NCBI GenBank assembly: GCA_016584305.1
Contig: JACEEZ010025355.1
Coordinates: 386,001 to 450,000 of the forward strand
Length of the DNA: 64,000 nt
Direction of reading: 5' to 3'
Origin: Chionoecetes opilio
Lineage: Eukaryota > Arthropoda > Malacostraca > Decapoda > Majidae
Shown here: piece after piece, positions 35,601 to 47,522 of the stretch
How the letters are laid out: the number at the start of each line of letters is the position of its first letter
Position numbering within the stretch: the stretch's first letter is position 1
Program-made: the position numbers and the translations under genes
Notes under the pieces: model-generated
Databases searched by the model: none
The model's input: only the letters and a program-made list of their open reading frames with translations
Told to the model about the DNA's origin: nothing

Positions 35601-35769
35601 CAAGCACAGGTTCCTTCCTCAAAACGTGTCACTTCAATTACTTCCTTTCCCCTCGCATGCCACAAGCTCCTAATCCGACTCGAAGGCAATTTTCTCCGGT
35701 CTCAGTAGCAGGTGATTGTAGCCATTGTCGTTTTAGTGAAGAAATTGTCGTGGTGGAATGCGCTTAGAG

Positions 35770-35974
35770 GAGGAGGAGGAGGAGGAGGAGGAGGAGGAGG
35801 AGGAGGAGGGAGGGTAATTGGGAGGTGAGGTCATTGTCCGATCAGGTCCTTTTTTAATAATGCGTCATTGTTGTGAAGCCGGGTCATTGAGAAGGCTGTT
35901 AGGGAGGGTATAGGGGAGAAGGGGCAAAGGTGGGGGGGTGATTAGGGGAGGGAGGGAAGGAGGGAGGGTGGGGG

Positions 35975-36038
<64 letters not shown>

Positions 36039-36118
36039 GAAAGGTGATGACAAGACTAAGTGCAAAGGGACGGAGTGAGGAGGAGGAAGAGGAAGGGATA
36101 TGCATGGTAACAAACGCA

Positions 36119-36211
<93 letters not shown>
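35770..36211. repeat. (GGA)n and two (GA)n tracts
   Basis: GGA at 35770-35812, GA at 35978-36036 and 36122-36211. The spacer 36037-36121 repeats the sequence near 31935-32020. Confidence 0.93.
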
Positions 36212-36824
<613 letters not shown>

Positions 36825-37059
36825 AGTTCACTTGATCAGCTGTAAGGAAGGGAAGAAAGGGGAACAGATGGAAGAAGTGTAGTGTTGTCAATGTCACTTT
36901 TTATAATAGAATGTGTCGAAAAACAACAACAATAATAACAACAAAAACAGTTCACTTGATCAGCTGCAGGGGAGGGACGGAAGAACAGGTGGGAGAAGTG
37001 GGCCGCATTCTACCTGTGTGAACCCGTCTCTTGCCTCACTTGTGGCGCTGGAAAGTGGG

Positions 37060-37240
37060 AAGGGAAGGGAAGGGAAGGGAAGGGAGGGGAAGGGGAGGGG
37101 AGGGGAGGGGAGGGAAGGGGAGGGGAGGGGAGGGAAAAGGGATGGGAGGTAAGGGAAGGGAAGGGAAGGAAAGGAAAGGAAAGGGAAGGGAGAGGAGGGG
37201 AAGGGAAGGGGAGGGGAAGGGGAGGGAAGGGAAGGAGGCA
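37060..37240. repeat. (GGGAA/GGGGA)n purine repeat
   Basis: Pentamer-like GGGAAGGGAAGGGGAGGGG sequence. 37241-37490 is purine-rich without a gene. Confidence 0.9.
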
Positions 37241-37484
37241 GAGAGAGTGAGAGGTCGAAAGAATTATTGTGTAATTGAAAGTAATCGAAACGAGGGAGAA
37301 AAGTGGAAAGGAAGGGAAAGAAGAGAGAAGGTATGTAATGAGGGATGGAAAGGAGGAGGAAGGAGAAACAGAACAAGAGAAGAGGAGAAAGAGGGACGAG
37401 AACTAGGAGTAAGAATGGAAGGATGTAAGAAAAAAATAAATGGAAGAAGGACATAGGGCGGTGAGAAGGAAGGATGTGAGGCAA

Positions 37485-37760
37485 GGATAGAAGATAGGAT
37501 AGATTAGGATAAGATAGGATATATTAGGATAGAATAGGAAGGTTGTGAGGCAAGGATAGGATGGATTAGGATAGGATAGGTTAGAATAGGATATATTAGG
37601 ATAGAATAGGAAGGTTGTGAGGCGCAAGGATAGGATAGGATAGGATAATATAGGATAGAATAGGATATATTAGGATAGAATAGGAAGGTTGTGAGCCAAG
37701 GATAGGATAAATTAGGATAGAATAGGTTAGAATAGGATAGGTTAGGATAGAAACAAGGGT
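37485..37760. repeat. AGGATAGGATA-type satellite
   Basis: Short words ATAGGATAGATTAGGATA with a higher-order unit of about 75 bp marked by AGGAAGGTTGTGAG(G/C)C (37538, 37610, 37683). Confidence 0.9.
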
Positions 37761-37904
37761 GACAGAAAGCAACTATTATCCTTGGGTAGAAACATGATGC
37801 AATGAGGCGCCTGATGAAGCAAGAACGTCCTGTACTCAATGGACTGTTTAGGACGATACGAGTGGTGTCATTGCTCTCGAGTGGGCGGAGAGGGCGAGTT
37901 GACA

Positions 37905-38240
37905 GGCAGGAGAGGGCTTCAGTTAAGGGAGAGGGAGAGTGTTGAGGGAGAGTTAAGGGAGAGGGAGAGAGAGTTAAGGGAGAGGGCGAGCTGACAGGCA
38001 TGAGTGGGCTTGAGTTAAGGGAGAGGGATAGTGTTGAGGAAGAGAGTTAAGGGAGAGGGGGGGTTGACAGGCATGAGAGGGCTTGAGTTAAGGGAGAGGG
38101 ATAGTGTTGAGGAAGAGAGTTAAGGGAGAGGGGGAGTTGACAGGCATGAGAGGGCTTGAGTTAAGGGAGAGGGATAGTGTTGAGGAAGAGAGTTAAGGGA
38201 GAGGGGGAGTTGACAGGCATGAGAGGGCTTGAGTTAAGAT
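37905..38240. repeat. Minisatellite of about 78 bp
   Basis: Four to five copies containing GAGTTAAGGGAGAGGGATAG, TGTTGAGGAAGAGAG and TTGACAGGCATGAGAGGGCT. Confidence 0.92.
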
Positions 38241-38354
38241 AGTGTAAGCTGGATGTATGTAGCATTGTAGTATGTATGTACGAGAGGATACAATGAGAGA
38301 ATGGACAGGTTTATAGGGGTGTGCTTTGTGTTAAAAGGGGTGGAGAGGGAGAGT

Positions 38355-39127
<773 letters not shown>

Positions 39128-39469
39128 TCTGCACTGTACGGTTTTCATTTGACTTTTTATTTTGTTTTCCATCGAGCGTCATCCCCAGTCACGAACACAA
39201 CAACAACGTAGCAATAAACAGGAGCTTCAATTCACCCTTTTTCGCTGCTATTACCGCGCGTGGACACTCTGACAGGCAGGCAAGATCAACTGACTATCTA
39301 TCATCTATGTTAAAAAAGTCAATTGATCGAGCATACAGGGGCGTACAGGTGGTTGTGTGTAGTGGGAGGGAAAGGTAGCAACTAGCAAGGAGAGGTTTGA
39401 TGGTGATATTAATGGATTGACATTTTTAGCGCCGTGACACGAGGGAATGAATATCCAAGGTAGTGAAGG

Positions 39470-39470
<1 letters not shown>
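39128..39470. other. Intronic sequence, nothing recognised
   Basis: Mixed composition between two (GA)n arrays. Confidence 0.4.
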
Positions 39471-39473
<3 letters not shown>

Positions 39474-39560
<87 letters not shown>

Positions 39561-39650
39561 CTTCATTGTGTTACTTTGCGAGGTGATTGGAGAGGAAATA
39601 TTGACGTTGGTTTTTGTATTGCTGCCTTGCGTCTCGTCCCGTTTCTCTTT

Positions 39651-39735
<85 letters not shown>

Positions 39736-39745
39736 CCCCCCCCCC
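39474..39745. repeat. (GA)n and (CT)n in opposite orientation
   Basis: GA at 39474-39559 and CT at 39658-39732, ending in a C homopolymer; together able to form a large imperfect hairpin. Confidence 0.92.
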
Positions 39746-39827
39746 ATGGTGACGGGAAGTGTGTGATAATCTCCCTCCAAGCATCCGTTGCCTCGCCGCC
39801 CCGTGCCTGGCTAAGCTGCTCCCGAGG

Positions 39828-39877
39828 GGTCTCACGGCCTCTTGTATACATAGCTTCCTATTTTCTTATGTTCTTAT
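39828..39877 (+). mobile_element. LINE 3'-tail fragment
   Basis: GGTCTCACGGCCTCTTGTAT then TTCTTATGTTCTTATGT; a few extra bases inside. Confidence 0.75.
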
Positions 39878-40405
39878 GTAGCCCACGGGGAATCTAGGCT
39901 GAGACACATTCAGGAGTCATGGTGCTACACAGAACCAATACTGAGAGGCGCCTGACTGTCTGTGTGACGCTAACTGCCATGGGTGAAGCTATAGCCTGAT
40001 GATGCTATGATGCTTTTCTTTGTCCTTCAATATAATCAATAGACCACCTCAATCAAGATGTAATTAACTACCACACACTCTACCAGCGTCACTATATCCT
40101 AATGATCACCTATAGCCAATTCAATGATGCCTTTCTTTTTCCTTGCATAAGAACAGACACGAGAGGCTAAATGCTAATACTGCATACTTAAAGTTTTGAC
40201 TATTTTACTTATTGATATTATAAGAATAGAGTTGTTTGTGAAGGCATGAATGACCCCGCGACAGGCCAGCAAACACGGTGATAATGGGACACCCTTCATG
40301 TAGCCTCGCGTGCCATCAACCGACTTCTGTGTTTCTGTGTTCTTTTCATTCTTGTACACCCCCCCTCTCCCCCCTTCTATGTAATATCTCCCCCCCACTT
40401 TTTTC

Positions 40406-40619
40406 TTAACCCCTTGAGGCCCAGAACGTAATTTCCATTGTAATTTGGCTACCATTAGACGATTTTAAGTGAACATAAGTAATATTTTATAGATATGACC
40501 TGTTTAGTATCCTTGTCCACTAACTTGCTTGGTATATTTAGTTACTTTTTCGTAATTTTATGGCTAACAACATACACTTTTATATGTTATCAAAGAAAGA
40601 TCTAGATGTGAAGGGTTAA
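40406..40619 (+). mobile_element. 214-bp TTAA MITE, copy 7 (full length)
   Basis: TTAA at 40406-40409 and 40616-40619, left end TTAACCCCTTGAGGCCCAGA; the right end is mutated (GATCTAGATGTGAAGGGTTA). Confidence 0.92.
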
Positions 40620-41598
40620 TACGCTTGTAAACTTGTAGCCCGGTGAGCCCGCCTCGAGGAGCATAGTAAAGCCTTCTAAGCTTAGGTTATCCTCGTTACT
40701 AGATTTTTGGGTTGAACAGTCCACTAAATAGATAATGACACAGATTGATAGATGGACGGCCGGGCAGCGTCATGAGGACACGCAACTCAGACCAGACAGC
40801 CGGTTTGGCCATAGAGTATGAGATTTGGCGGTTATATATGGCCTCCAGGGGCGATATATAAGGTCACTAAACATTCTCTATCCTGTGATTAACTCGTATC
40901 GCCTCAGTAATAGCTAAGGATAATACAAGGGTGGAGTATAATATCCTTGGTAATTGCCCTCACGAGGTGTAAATTTAGACGCGGAGCTCTGCACACATTT
41001 TGCTTCACCCTCATGTCTTTCCGACTGTCTTATTACTTATTCATTGTCTACCTCCTTCATGTGACTTGTGTGGCGGGAACATTACTTCTTTTTGAGGGCC
41101 GGGAACATGACGCAGCACAGCGATAGCAGTAAATTAACGGCTGGGAAGCTACGCGGAGTGACGGCCACGCGCGCCTCATGACTGGCCGTGTGTGTTGAAT
41201 TGATAAACATTTATGGAGACTTGTGTTGCATCAGAATGTGACTGAAACTTAGAGAACTCGGTTTCACTTTTATTTGTGAAAGCGGGATGCAGTGGGCCGC
41301 CACAACCCAATAATGAATCATGCTCGGCAAAAGTTGTTCCTGAGGAGGGAGAGAGGTTTGTGCCGCCCCTCTGGACTGCCGGGAGTCAAGTTCATGTTGG
41401 CTGAGTATCTAGGAAACCATGACGAGGCAGGGAAACATGTGGACAAGTCTTGCTATGGGAATGACGAAGCAGGTGGGAGCAATAACCAGGTCAGTGAGCG
41501 GCCAGCGCGCGGCCACACGCACACAGCCGGCCCGAACTCTCACCAGCAGGCAGCCAGGCAACTCCCACGGCCACACTACCACAGCCTCAGTGACCACT
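40620..41598. other. Intronic sequence, no gene assigned
   Basis: Includes a small inverted repeat at 40916-40950 (AAGGATAATAC / GTATAATATCCTT). The frame at 41292-41600 (102 codons) shows no recognised domain. Confidence 0.4.
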
Positions 41599-41601
41599 GA
41601 C

Positions 41602-41899
41602 CAGGGATGCATGCCACTCTAAATGTTCAGAAATCCCAAGACTGCTCTCCCAAAAATCCCAAGACTGCTCTCCCAAAAATCCCAAGATAGACAAAAATAT
41701 CCCAAGGTCTATAAAAAAAAAAGCATTGAAACTGAACCCTAAATACGGTACACATGCTTACCTTGAGATAAACTACTGGAGAAATACTTGCATAATCCCC
41801 TCCAAATCCCAAGATAGACAAAAAATATCCCAAGGTCAAGGCGGAAACCCCAAGATATTGGAATAAATCCCAAGGAGTGGCATTGCTGAGCCTCCCCTG
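41602..41899. repeat. AATCCCAAGA-rich repeat with weak inverted ends
   Basis: Repeated AAATCCCAAGACTGCTCTCC and ATCCCAAGATAGACAAAAAT words. The ends (CAGGGATGCATGCCACTC and, reversed, CAGGGGAGGCTCAGCAATGC) share TGCCACTC; no target duplication seen, so the type is undetermined. Confidence 0.45.
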
Positions 41900-42000
41900 C
41901 ACCGGTGTGGCGTACCCGAGAGCCATTGCTGGGTTTTCTATATTATTCATTTATTTACTTATTCTTTTTTATTTTATATCCCTTGGGTTTTTTTTGCCTC

Positions 42001-42042
42001 TATGTTAAAATGTAGGATGTAAATAGATGACATTTTAACATA
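42001..42042. repeat. Hairpin near start of intron 2
   Basis: Perfect 13-bp arms TATGTTAAAATGT (42001-42013) and ACATTTTAACATA (42030-42042), about 90 bp downstream of the exon 2 donor on the minus strand. Confidence 0.8.
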
Positions 42043-42128
42043 GAAGGATCATATAATTACATATAATAATAGGATCATAGAAGGATCTAATATGTGTAAA
42101 TAAAGCTAAAACAAAAAAAACCACCTAC

Positions 42129-42272
42129 CTTCATCTTGATCAGGGATCCCATCATGCCGCAGTCCACGCTCACGAACACGACGCGCCGCTGCGAGTCGTC
42201 CACGAGGAAGGCCCGGGAGAACAGGCGCAGGTGGATGCCGCTGTTGATCTGTGCCGGGTTGGCGTAGCCCAT
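42129..42272 (-). CDS. CDase: Neutral ceramidase exon 2
   Basis: Forty-eight codons, phase 0 at the donor (AAG|GTAGGT), acceptor GTCACAG|ATG. The product MGYANPAQINSGIHLRLFSR then AFLVDDSQRRVVFVSVDCGM and MGSLIKMK matches the second conserved block of animal neutral ceramidases (fly MGYANIKQ-GRGIHTRVFARAF, VAFVSADAGMMG). The family has one residue between the VN of exon 1 and MGY of exon 2; exon 1 here supplies only two of its three bases (see exon 1). The ATG at the exon start is an internal methionine, not the initiator, because exon 1 supplies the signal peptide. Confidence 0.95.
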
Positions 42273-42289
42273 CTGTGACAGAGAGAGAC

Positions 42290-42815
42290 ACAGAGGCTGA
42301 GATTAACCTTTGCAAACCCTCCCTTATCTGAGCACCATAATCTCATGATGTACATTATAATCAAGGTTGAAATGGTTGTTAGTGAGAGACAATTCAGCAG
42401 GTGGTTACAGTGCACGCCGCTCTTTGGACATAAAAACATAAGAAAATAAGGAAGCTACAAGAGGCCGCGAGACCTACACGTGGTATTTCCTGTTACTTAA
42501 CACTACCTACATCCACCTTTCATCCCCATCCATGAAATTATCCAGCCTCCTTTTTAAAGCTCCGACTCAACACTGACCACCTGACGACTGAGACCGTTCC
42601 AATCATTTACCCCCATATTTTAAAACCAGTTTTTTCCCTATCGAGAAAACAGGGAGGGTGACCGAGACAGGGTGAGATTAACCGTGGTAATCCTTCCCTT
42701 CTCTGAGGACCACAACCTCATGATGTAAATTATAATCAAGGGTGAAATGGTTGTTAGCGACAATTCAGCAGGTAGTTACAGTAGCACGCCGCTCTTTGGA
42801 CAAACATTTAAGTCT
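42290..42815. repeat. Local duplication of exon 2 flank around a LINE tail
   Basis: The segment 42298-42435 (GAGATTAACC through AATTCAGCAGGTGGTTACAG to CGCCGCTCTTTGGACA) recurs at 42671-42802, offset about 370 bp. A LINE tail (42436-42640) lies between the copies. Confidence 0.85.
42430..42640 (-). pseudogene. LINE polymerase C-terminus and tail (family A)
   Basis: Antisense copy with the full 3' tail and, on minus, remnants of NDWNGLSRQVVSVES. It contains the uninterrupted CCTCCTTTTTAAAGCTCC that is the empty site for the MITE at 12201. The left border of the 7-kb duplication falls inside it. Confidence 0.8.
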
Positions 42816-43220
42816 ACGCTGTTGCCTCCCCCACCAACGTAAATAGGACATAGACGACAAGACAAGACAGTGGACAAAGTACTCTTGTTTTATCCAACAA
42901 ATGAAGAAGAAATACAACAAATACACAACATTCATAGAAGAATAATTACTGTGGAACATAAAGACAAGGAAGACAATACCAGCCCTGAATCAGTCCTAGA
43001 TTAAAAACATCTGAGGCGTCGGAGCACATTTTCTCTGATACGTGCCGCAGTAAAGGACTGACTGATGAAAATGTTGAGGCTACGCTACCCACTGTTTTCG
43101 TTTCTTGTACAATACGTATGTAGGTACTCACGCTTTGAATCGGTGACATAAACACCTTGCATATACCCATCAGATTTAGTTAAGATCACGTTTAGATAAT
43201 AATGATTATATATAATAATA

Positions 43221-43249
43221 CAAATTACGTTCTGGGCCTCAAGGGGTTA
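43221..43249 (-). mobile_element. TTAA MITE end fragment, copy 8
   Basis: AAATTACGTTCTGGGCCTCA then AGGGGTTAA; repeated in the duplicate at about 50270-50297. Confidence 0.8.
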
Positions 43250-43438
43250 ATGTGACAGAAGAGAAAACATTTCAAGAGGAAAATTTCTGAATGGCAGACA
43301 ACCAAAGACAAGCTCTTTTGTGAACTATGCCCACAAAATTTAGATATTGAAAAATCCCGTCAGTAAAATATAATTGATCGGTCCAAGTAATTTCATGTTA
43401 TATGTGATTTTATGAAGTTATATATAGGGCAATTAATA

Positions 43439-44341
43439 GGTGTCTTGCACGTGACGTCACAGCCCTTGTTGTGGCTGCGACAGAAGCGGCTTCAAGCCAA
43501 ATGCCGCTCGTCGGAGCGAGCTGGAGGACCAACAAACTCCACCTGCCGCCCGTGTTTGCCAGCTTATGGTAATTTTTCCCTACCAAATATATGTTTATCA
43601 GTATAAAAGATATACTGTTATCTTCGGAAATGCTTGTTCTATAATATTATCAAATAAAAAACCGTAAAACACACTAAAGAAAGGTCATTATGAGACTCAA
43701 GATATATGCATGAACTTGATATTCACCAACCCATTTAAGCTCCCATTTAATATTTTGCGAAAAAACTTTTTACATGGACAATATCAATAGAAGCGGAATT
43801 TCCTTAGCTTTCCATTGATATATTTCGTTTTCTGATAAATGAATTAGAACCATGCATAAATTAGCGTTAACTAAATAAATAACATCATTAAATCGGGTAA
43901 CTTTTCCCGATTGATGAGGTTATTTATTTAGTTAACGCTAATTTATACATGGTTCTAATTTATTTATCAGAAAACGAAATATATCAATGGAAAGATAATG
44001 AAATTCCGCTTCTATTGATATTCTCCATGTAAAATGTTTTCGAGCAAAATATTAAATGGGAGCTGGCGCTGGTGAATATTAAGTTCATGCATATTTCTTA
44101 AGAGTCTCATAATGGCCTTTCTTTAGTGTGTTTTACGATTTTTTATTTGATAATATTATAGAACAAACATTTCCGAAGATAACAGTATATCTTTTATACT
44201 GATAAACATATATTTGGTAGGGGAAAATTACCATAAGCTGGCAAACACGGGCGACAAGTGGAGTTTATTGGTCCTCCAGCTGGCTCCGACGGGCGGCATT
44301 TGGCTTGAAGCCGCTAGATCGTGACGTCAGTGCAAGACACC
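43439..44341. mobile_element. Palindromic foldback element, copy 2
   Basis: Arms of about 440 bp around a centre near 43890-43912 (AATCGGGTAACTTTTCCCGATT). Ends GGTGTCTTGCACGTGACGTC and TGACGTCAGTGCAAGACACC, with TA on both sides (43437-43438, 44342-44343), consistent with a TA target duplication. No ORF. Confidence 0.93.
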
Positions 44342-44344
44342 TAT

Positions 44345-44347
44345 AGG

Positions 44348-44378
<31 letters not shown>

Positions 44379-44407
44379 GTGTGTGTATGTGTGTGTGTGT
44401 GTGTGTA
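44345..44407. repeat. (TG)n microsatellite
   Basis: Interrupted TG repeat just right of the foldback element. Confidence 0.93.
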
Positions 44408-44449
44408 AAGGTGTGTAAGGCGGACAAGATTCAGCTTTCCCGAGGTGTA

Positions 44450-44505
44450 TATAATAATAATAATAATAATAATTTTATTCTCACCCGAAGGCATACAAGC
44501 AAAAA
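44450..44505 (-). mobile_element. LINE 3' terminus with (TTA)n tail
   Basis: On plus, (AAT)n then AATTTTATTCTCACCCGAAG then GCATACAAG. The same junction follows the reverse transcriptase at 61700-61735 (ATTTTATCCTCATCCGAAGG), so this is a solo tail of that LINE family. Confidence 0.75.
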
Positions 44506-44739
44506 ACAACAACATAATATATGGACGAGGGAATGAACTAAAGTACTAAAGCAAATAATTGATAATTGCTATATACCTCTATAATAATAAAAATAATATT
44601 AATAATAACTATATATATACGATTGCCGTAAAGGGGAAGGGTTATTAAAAAATTGAATATAGAGTTTGAAGTCTGAACAAAGCGTCGATTTCCCTCTGAC
44701 CGTTTGGAGAGAGATAGATAGAGATCAGAGAGGGAGTGG

Positions 44740-47475
44740 ATGGGGGGGATTGTACTTCATGGGGGGGGATGAGGCTGCAGCTTGGGGGTGGATAGGGGGA
44801 TTGCTGTTAATGGGGGGGGGGGGGCTGCAGTTTGGTGGTGGAGGGGGGGGATTGCTGTTTCATGGTGGGGGGGGGGGAAACTGCAGTTGGGGATGGGATG
44901 GGGGGATTGCTGTTTCATGGGGGTGGGGAGGCTGCAGCTTGGGGGGAGGGGGGGATGCTGTTTGATGGGGGTGGGGAGGCTGCAGCTTGGGGGTGGATGG
45001 GGGGATTGCTGTTTCATGGGGTGTGGGAGGCTGCAGCTTGGGGGGGGATGGGGGGATTGCTGTTTAATGGGGGTGGGGAGGCTGCAGCTTGGGGGGGATG
45101 GGGGGGTTGCTGTTTCATGGGGGTGGGAAGCTGCAGCTTGGGGGGGAGGGGGGAATTTGCTGTTTCATGGGGGTGGGGCAGGCTTGCAGCTTGGGGGTGG
45201 ATGGGGGGATTGCTGTTTCATGGGGGGAGGCTGCAGCTTGGGGGGGGGGGGAGGGGGGGATTGCTGTTTCATGGGGGTGGGGGAAAACTGCAGTTGGGGG
45301 TGGATGGGGAATTGCTGTTTCATGGGGGGGGGGGGCTGCAGCTTGGGGGGGATGAGGGGATTGCTTTTTTCATGGGGGTGGGGAGGTTGCAGCTTGGTGG
45401 TGGATGGGGGGATTGCTGTTTCATGGGGGTGGGGGAAACTGCAGCTTGGGGGTGGATGGGGGATTGCTGTTTCACGGGGGTGGGGGGGCTGCAGCTTGGG
45501 GGTGGATGGGGGGATTGCTGTTTCATGGGGGTGGGGGAAACTGCAACTTGGTGGTGGATGGGGGGGATTGCTGTTTCATGGGGGTGGGGGAAACTGCAGC
45601 TTGGTGGTGGATGGGGGGATTGCTGCTTCATGGGGGTGGGGGGGCTGCAGCTTGGGGGTGGATGGGGGAATTGCTGTTTCATGGGGGTGGGGGGCTGCAG
45701 CTTGGGGTGGATGGGGGGATTGCTGTTTCATGGGGGTGGGGGGGCTGCAGCTTGGGGGGGGGGATGGGGGGATTGCTGTTTCATGGGGTGGGGGGGCTGC
45801 AGCTTGGGGGTGGATGGGGGATTGCTGTTTCATGGGTGGGTGGGGAGGAAACTGCAGTTTAGGGGTGGATGGGGGGATGCTGTTTCATGGTGGGGGGGAG
45901 CGCAGCTTGGGGGGGGATTGCTGTTTCATGGGGGGTGGGGGGGGCTGCAGCTTGGGGAGATGAAGGGATTGCTGTTTCATGGGGGTGGGGGGGCTGCAGC
46001 TTGGTAGTGGATAGGGGATTGTGTTCATGGGGGGTGCGGGGTCTGCAGCTTAGTGGTGGATGGGGGAATTGCTGTTCATGGGGGGGGGAAACTGCAGCTT
46101 GGGGGTGGATGGGGGGATTGCTGTTTCATGGGGGGGGGGGACTGCAGCTTGGGGGTGGATGGGGAGATTGCTGTTTCATGGGGGGGGAACTGCAGCTTGG
46201 GGGTGGATGGGGGATTGCTGTTTCATGGGGGGGGAAAACTGCAGCTTCGGGGTGGATGGGGGGATTGCTGTTTCATGGGGGGGGAAACTGCAGCTGGGGT
46301 GGATGGGGGATTGCTGTTTCATGGGGGGGGGAAACTGCAGCTTGGGTGTGGATGGGGGGATTGCTGTTTCATGGGGGGGGGAAACTGCAGCTTTTCGGGT
46401 GGATGGGGGGATTGCTGTTTCATGGGGGGGGGAAACTGCAGCTTGGGGGTGGATGGGGGATTGCTGTTCATGGGGGGGGGAAACTGCAGCTTGGGGTGGA
46501 TGGGGGGATTGCTGTTTCATGGGGGTGGAAACTGCAGCTTGGGGGTGGATGGGGGGATTGCTGTTTCATGGGGGGGGGGAAACTGCAGCCTGGGGGTGGA
46601 TGGGGGGATTGCTGTTTCATGGGGGGGGGAAACTGCAGCTTGGGGGTGGATGGGGGGATTGCGTTTCATGGGTGGGGGAAACTGCAGCTTGGGGGTGGAT
46701 GGGGGGATTGCTGTTCATGGGGTTTGAAACTGCAGCTGGGGGTGGATGGTGAGATAGCTGTTTCATGGGGGGGGGGAAACTGCAGCTTGGGGGTGGATGG
46801 GGGGATTGCTGTTTCATGGGGGGTGGGGAAACTGTAGCTTGGGGGGGATGGGGGGATTGCTGTTTCATGGCGGGGGGGAAACTGCAGCTTGGGGGTGGAT
46901 GGGGGATTGCTGTTTAAGGGGGGGGGGAACTGTAGCTTGGGGGTGGATGGGGGGATGCTGTTTCATGGGGGGGGGAAACTGCAGCTTGGGGGGTGGATGG
47001 GGGATTGCTGTTTCATGGGGGGGGAAACTGCAGCTTGGGGTTGGATGGGGGGATTGCTGTTTCATGGGGGTGGGAAACTGCAGCTTGGGGGTGGATGGGG
47101 GGATTGCTGTTTCATGGGGGGGGAAAAAACTGCAGCTTGGGGGTGGATGGGGGGATTGCTGTTTCATGGGGGGGGGGAAACTGCAGCTTGGGGGTGGATG
47201 GGGGGATTGCTGTTTCATGGGGGGGGGGGGAAACTGCAGCTTGGGGGTGGATGGGGGGATTGCTGTTTCATGGGGGGGAAACTGCAGCTTGGGGGTGGAT
47301 GGGGGAATTGCTGTTTCATGGGGGGGGGGAAAACTGCAGCTTGGGGGTGGATGGGGGGATTGCTGTTTCATGGGGGGGGAAACTGCAGCTTGGGGGTGGA
47401 TGGGGGGATTGCTGTTTTATGGGGGCGGGAAAAACTGCAGCTAGGTGATGGATGGGGGATTGCAGTTTGTTGTGT
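44740..47475. repeat. G-rich minisatellite, about 50-bp unit, about 50 copies
   Basis: Units of ATTGCTGTTTCATGGGGG, GTGGGG, AAACTGCAGCTTGGGGGTGG, ATGGGGGG with variable G-run lengths. The plus strand has dense G4-6 runs. Long Gly/Trp/Cys ORFs in all frames are artefacts. Confidence 0.96.
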
Positions 47476-47522
47476 TGGATGGGTGGAGCTTAGAGGGGGG
47501 CGCGGGGTAGGGTGGTGCTGAT

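Noticed and set aside
37485..37760. Possible internal telomeric (TTAGG)n
   Set aside because: The words are AGGATAGGATA and GATTAGGATA with a 75-bp higher-order unit; no run of TTAGG is present.
41292..41600. 102-codon plus-strand ORF
   Set aside because: No recognisable motif, simple GC-rich composition and no supporting splice or promoter signals.
42946..43170. Minus-strand frame MGICKVFMSPIQSV... (also at 50005-50211)
   Set aside because: It is conserved between the two units only because they are duplicates; no recognised domain, no start context and no splice model.
44782..46007. Gly/Trp/Cys-rich ORFs of about 390 codons
   Set aside because: Readings of the G-rich minisatellite; three overlapping frames are equally open, as expected for repeats.
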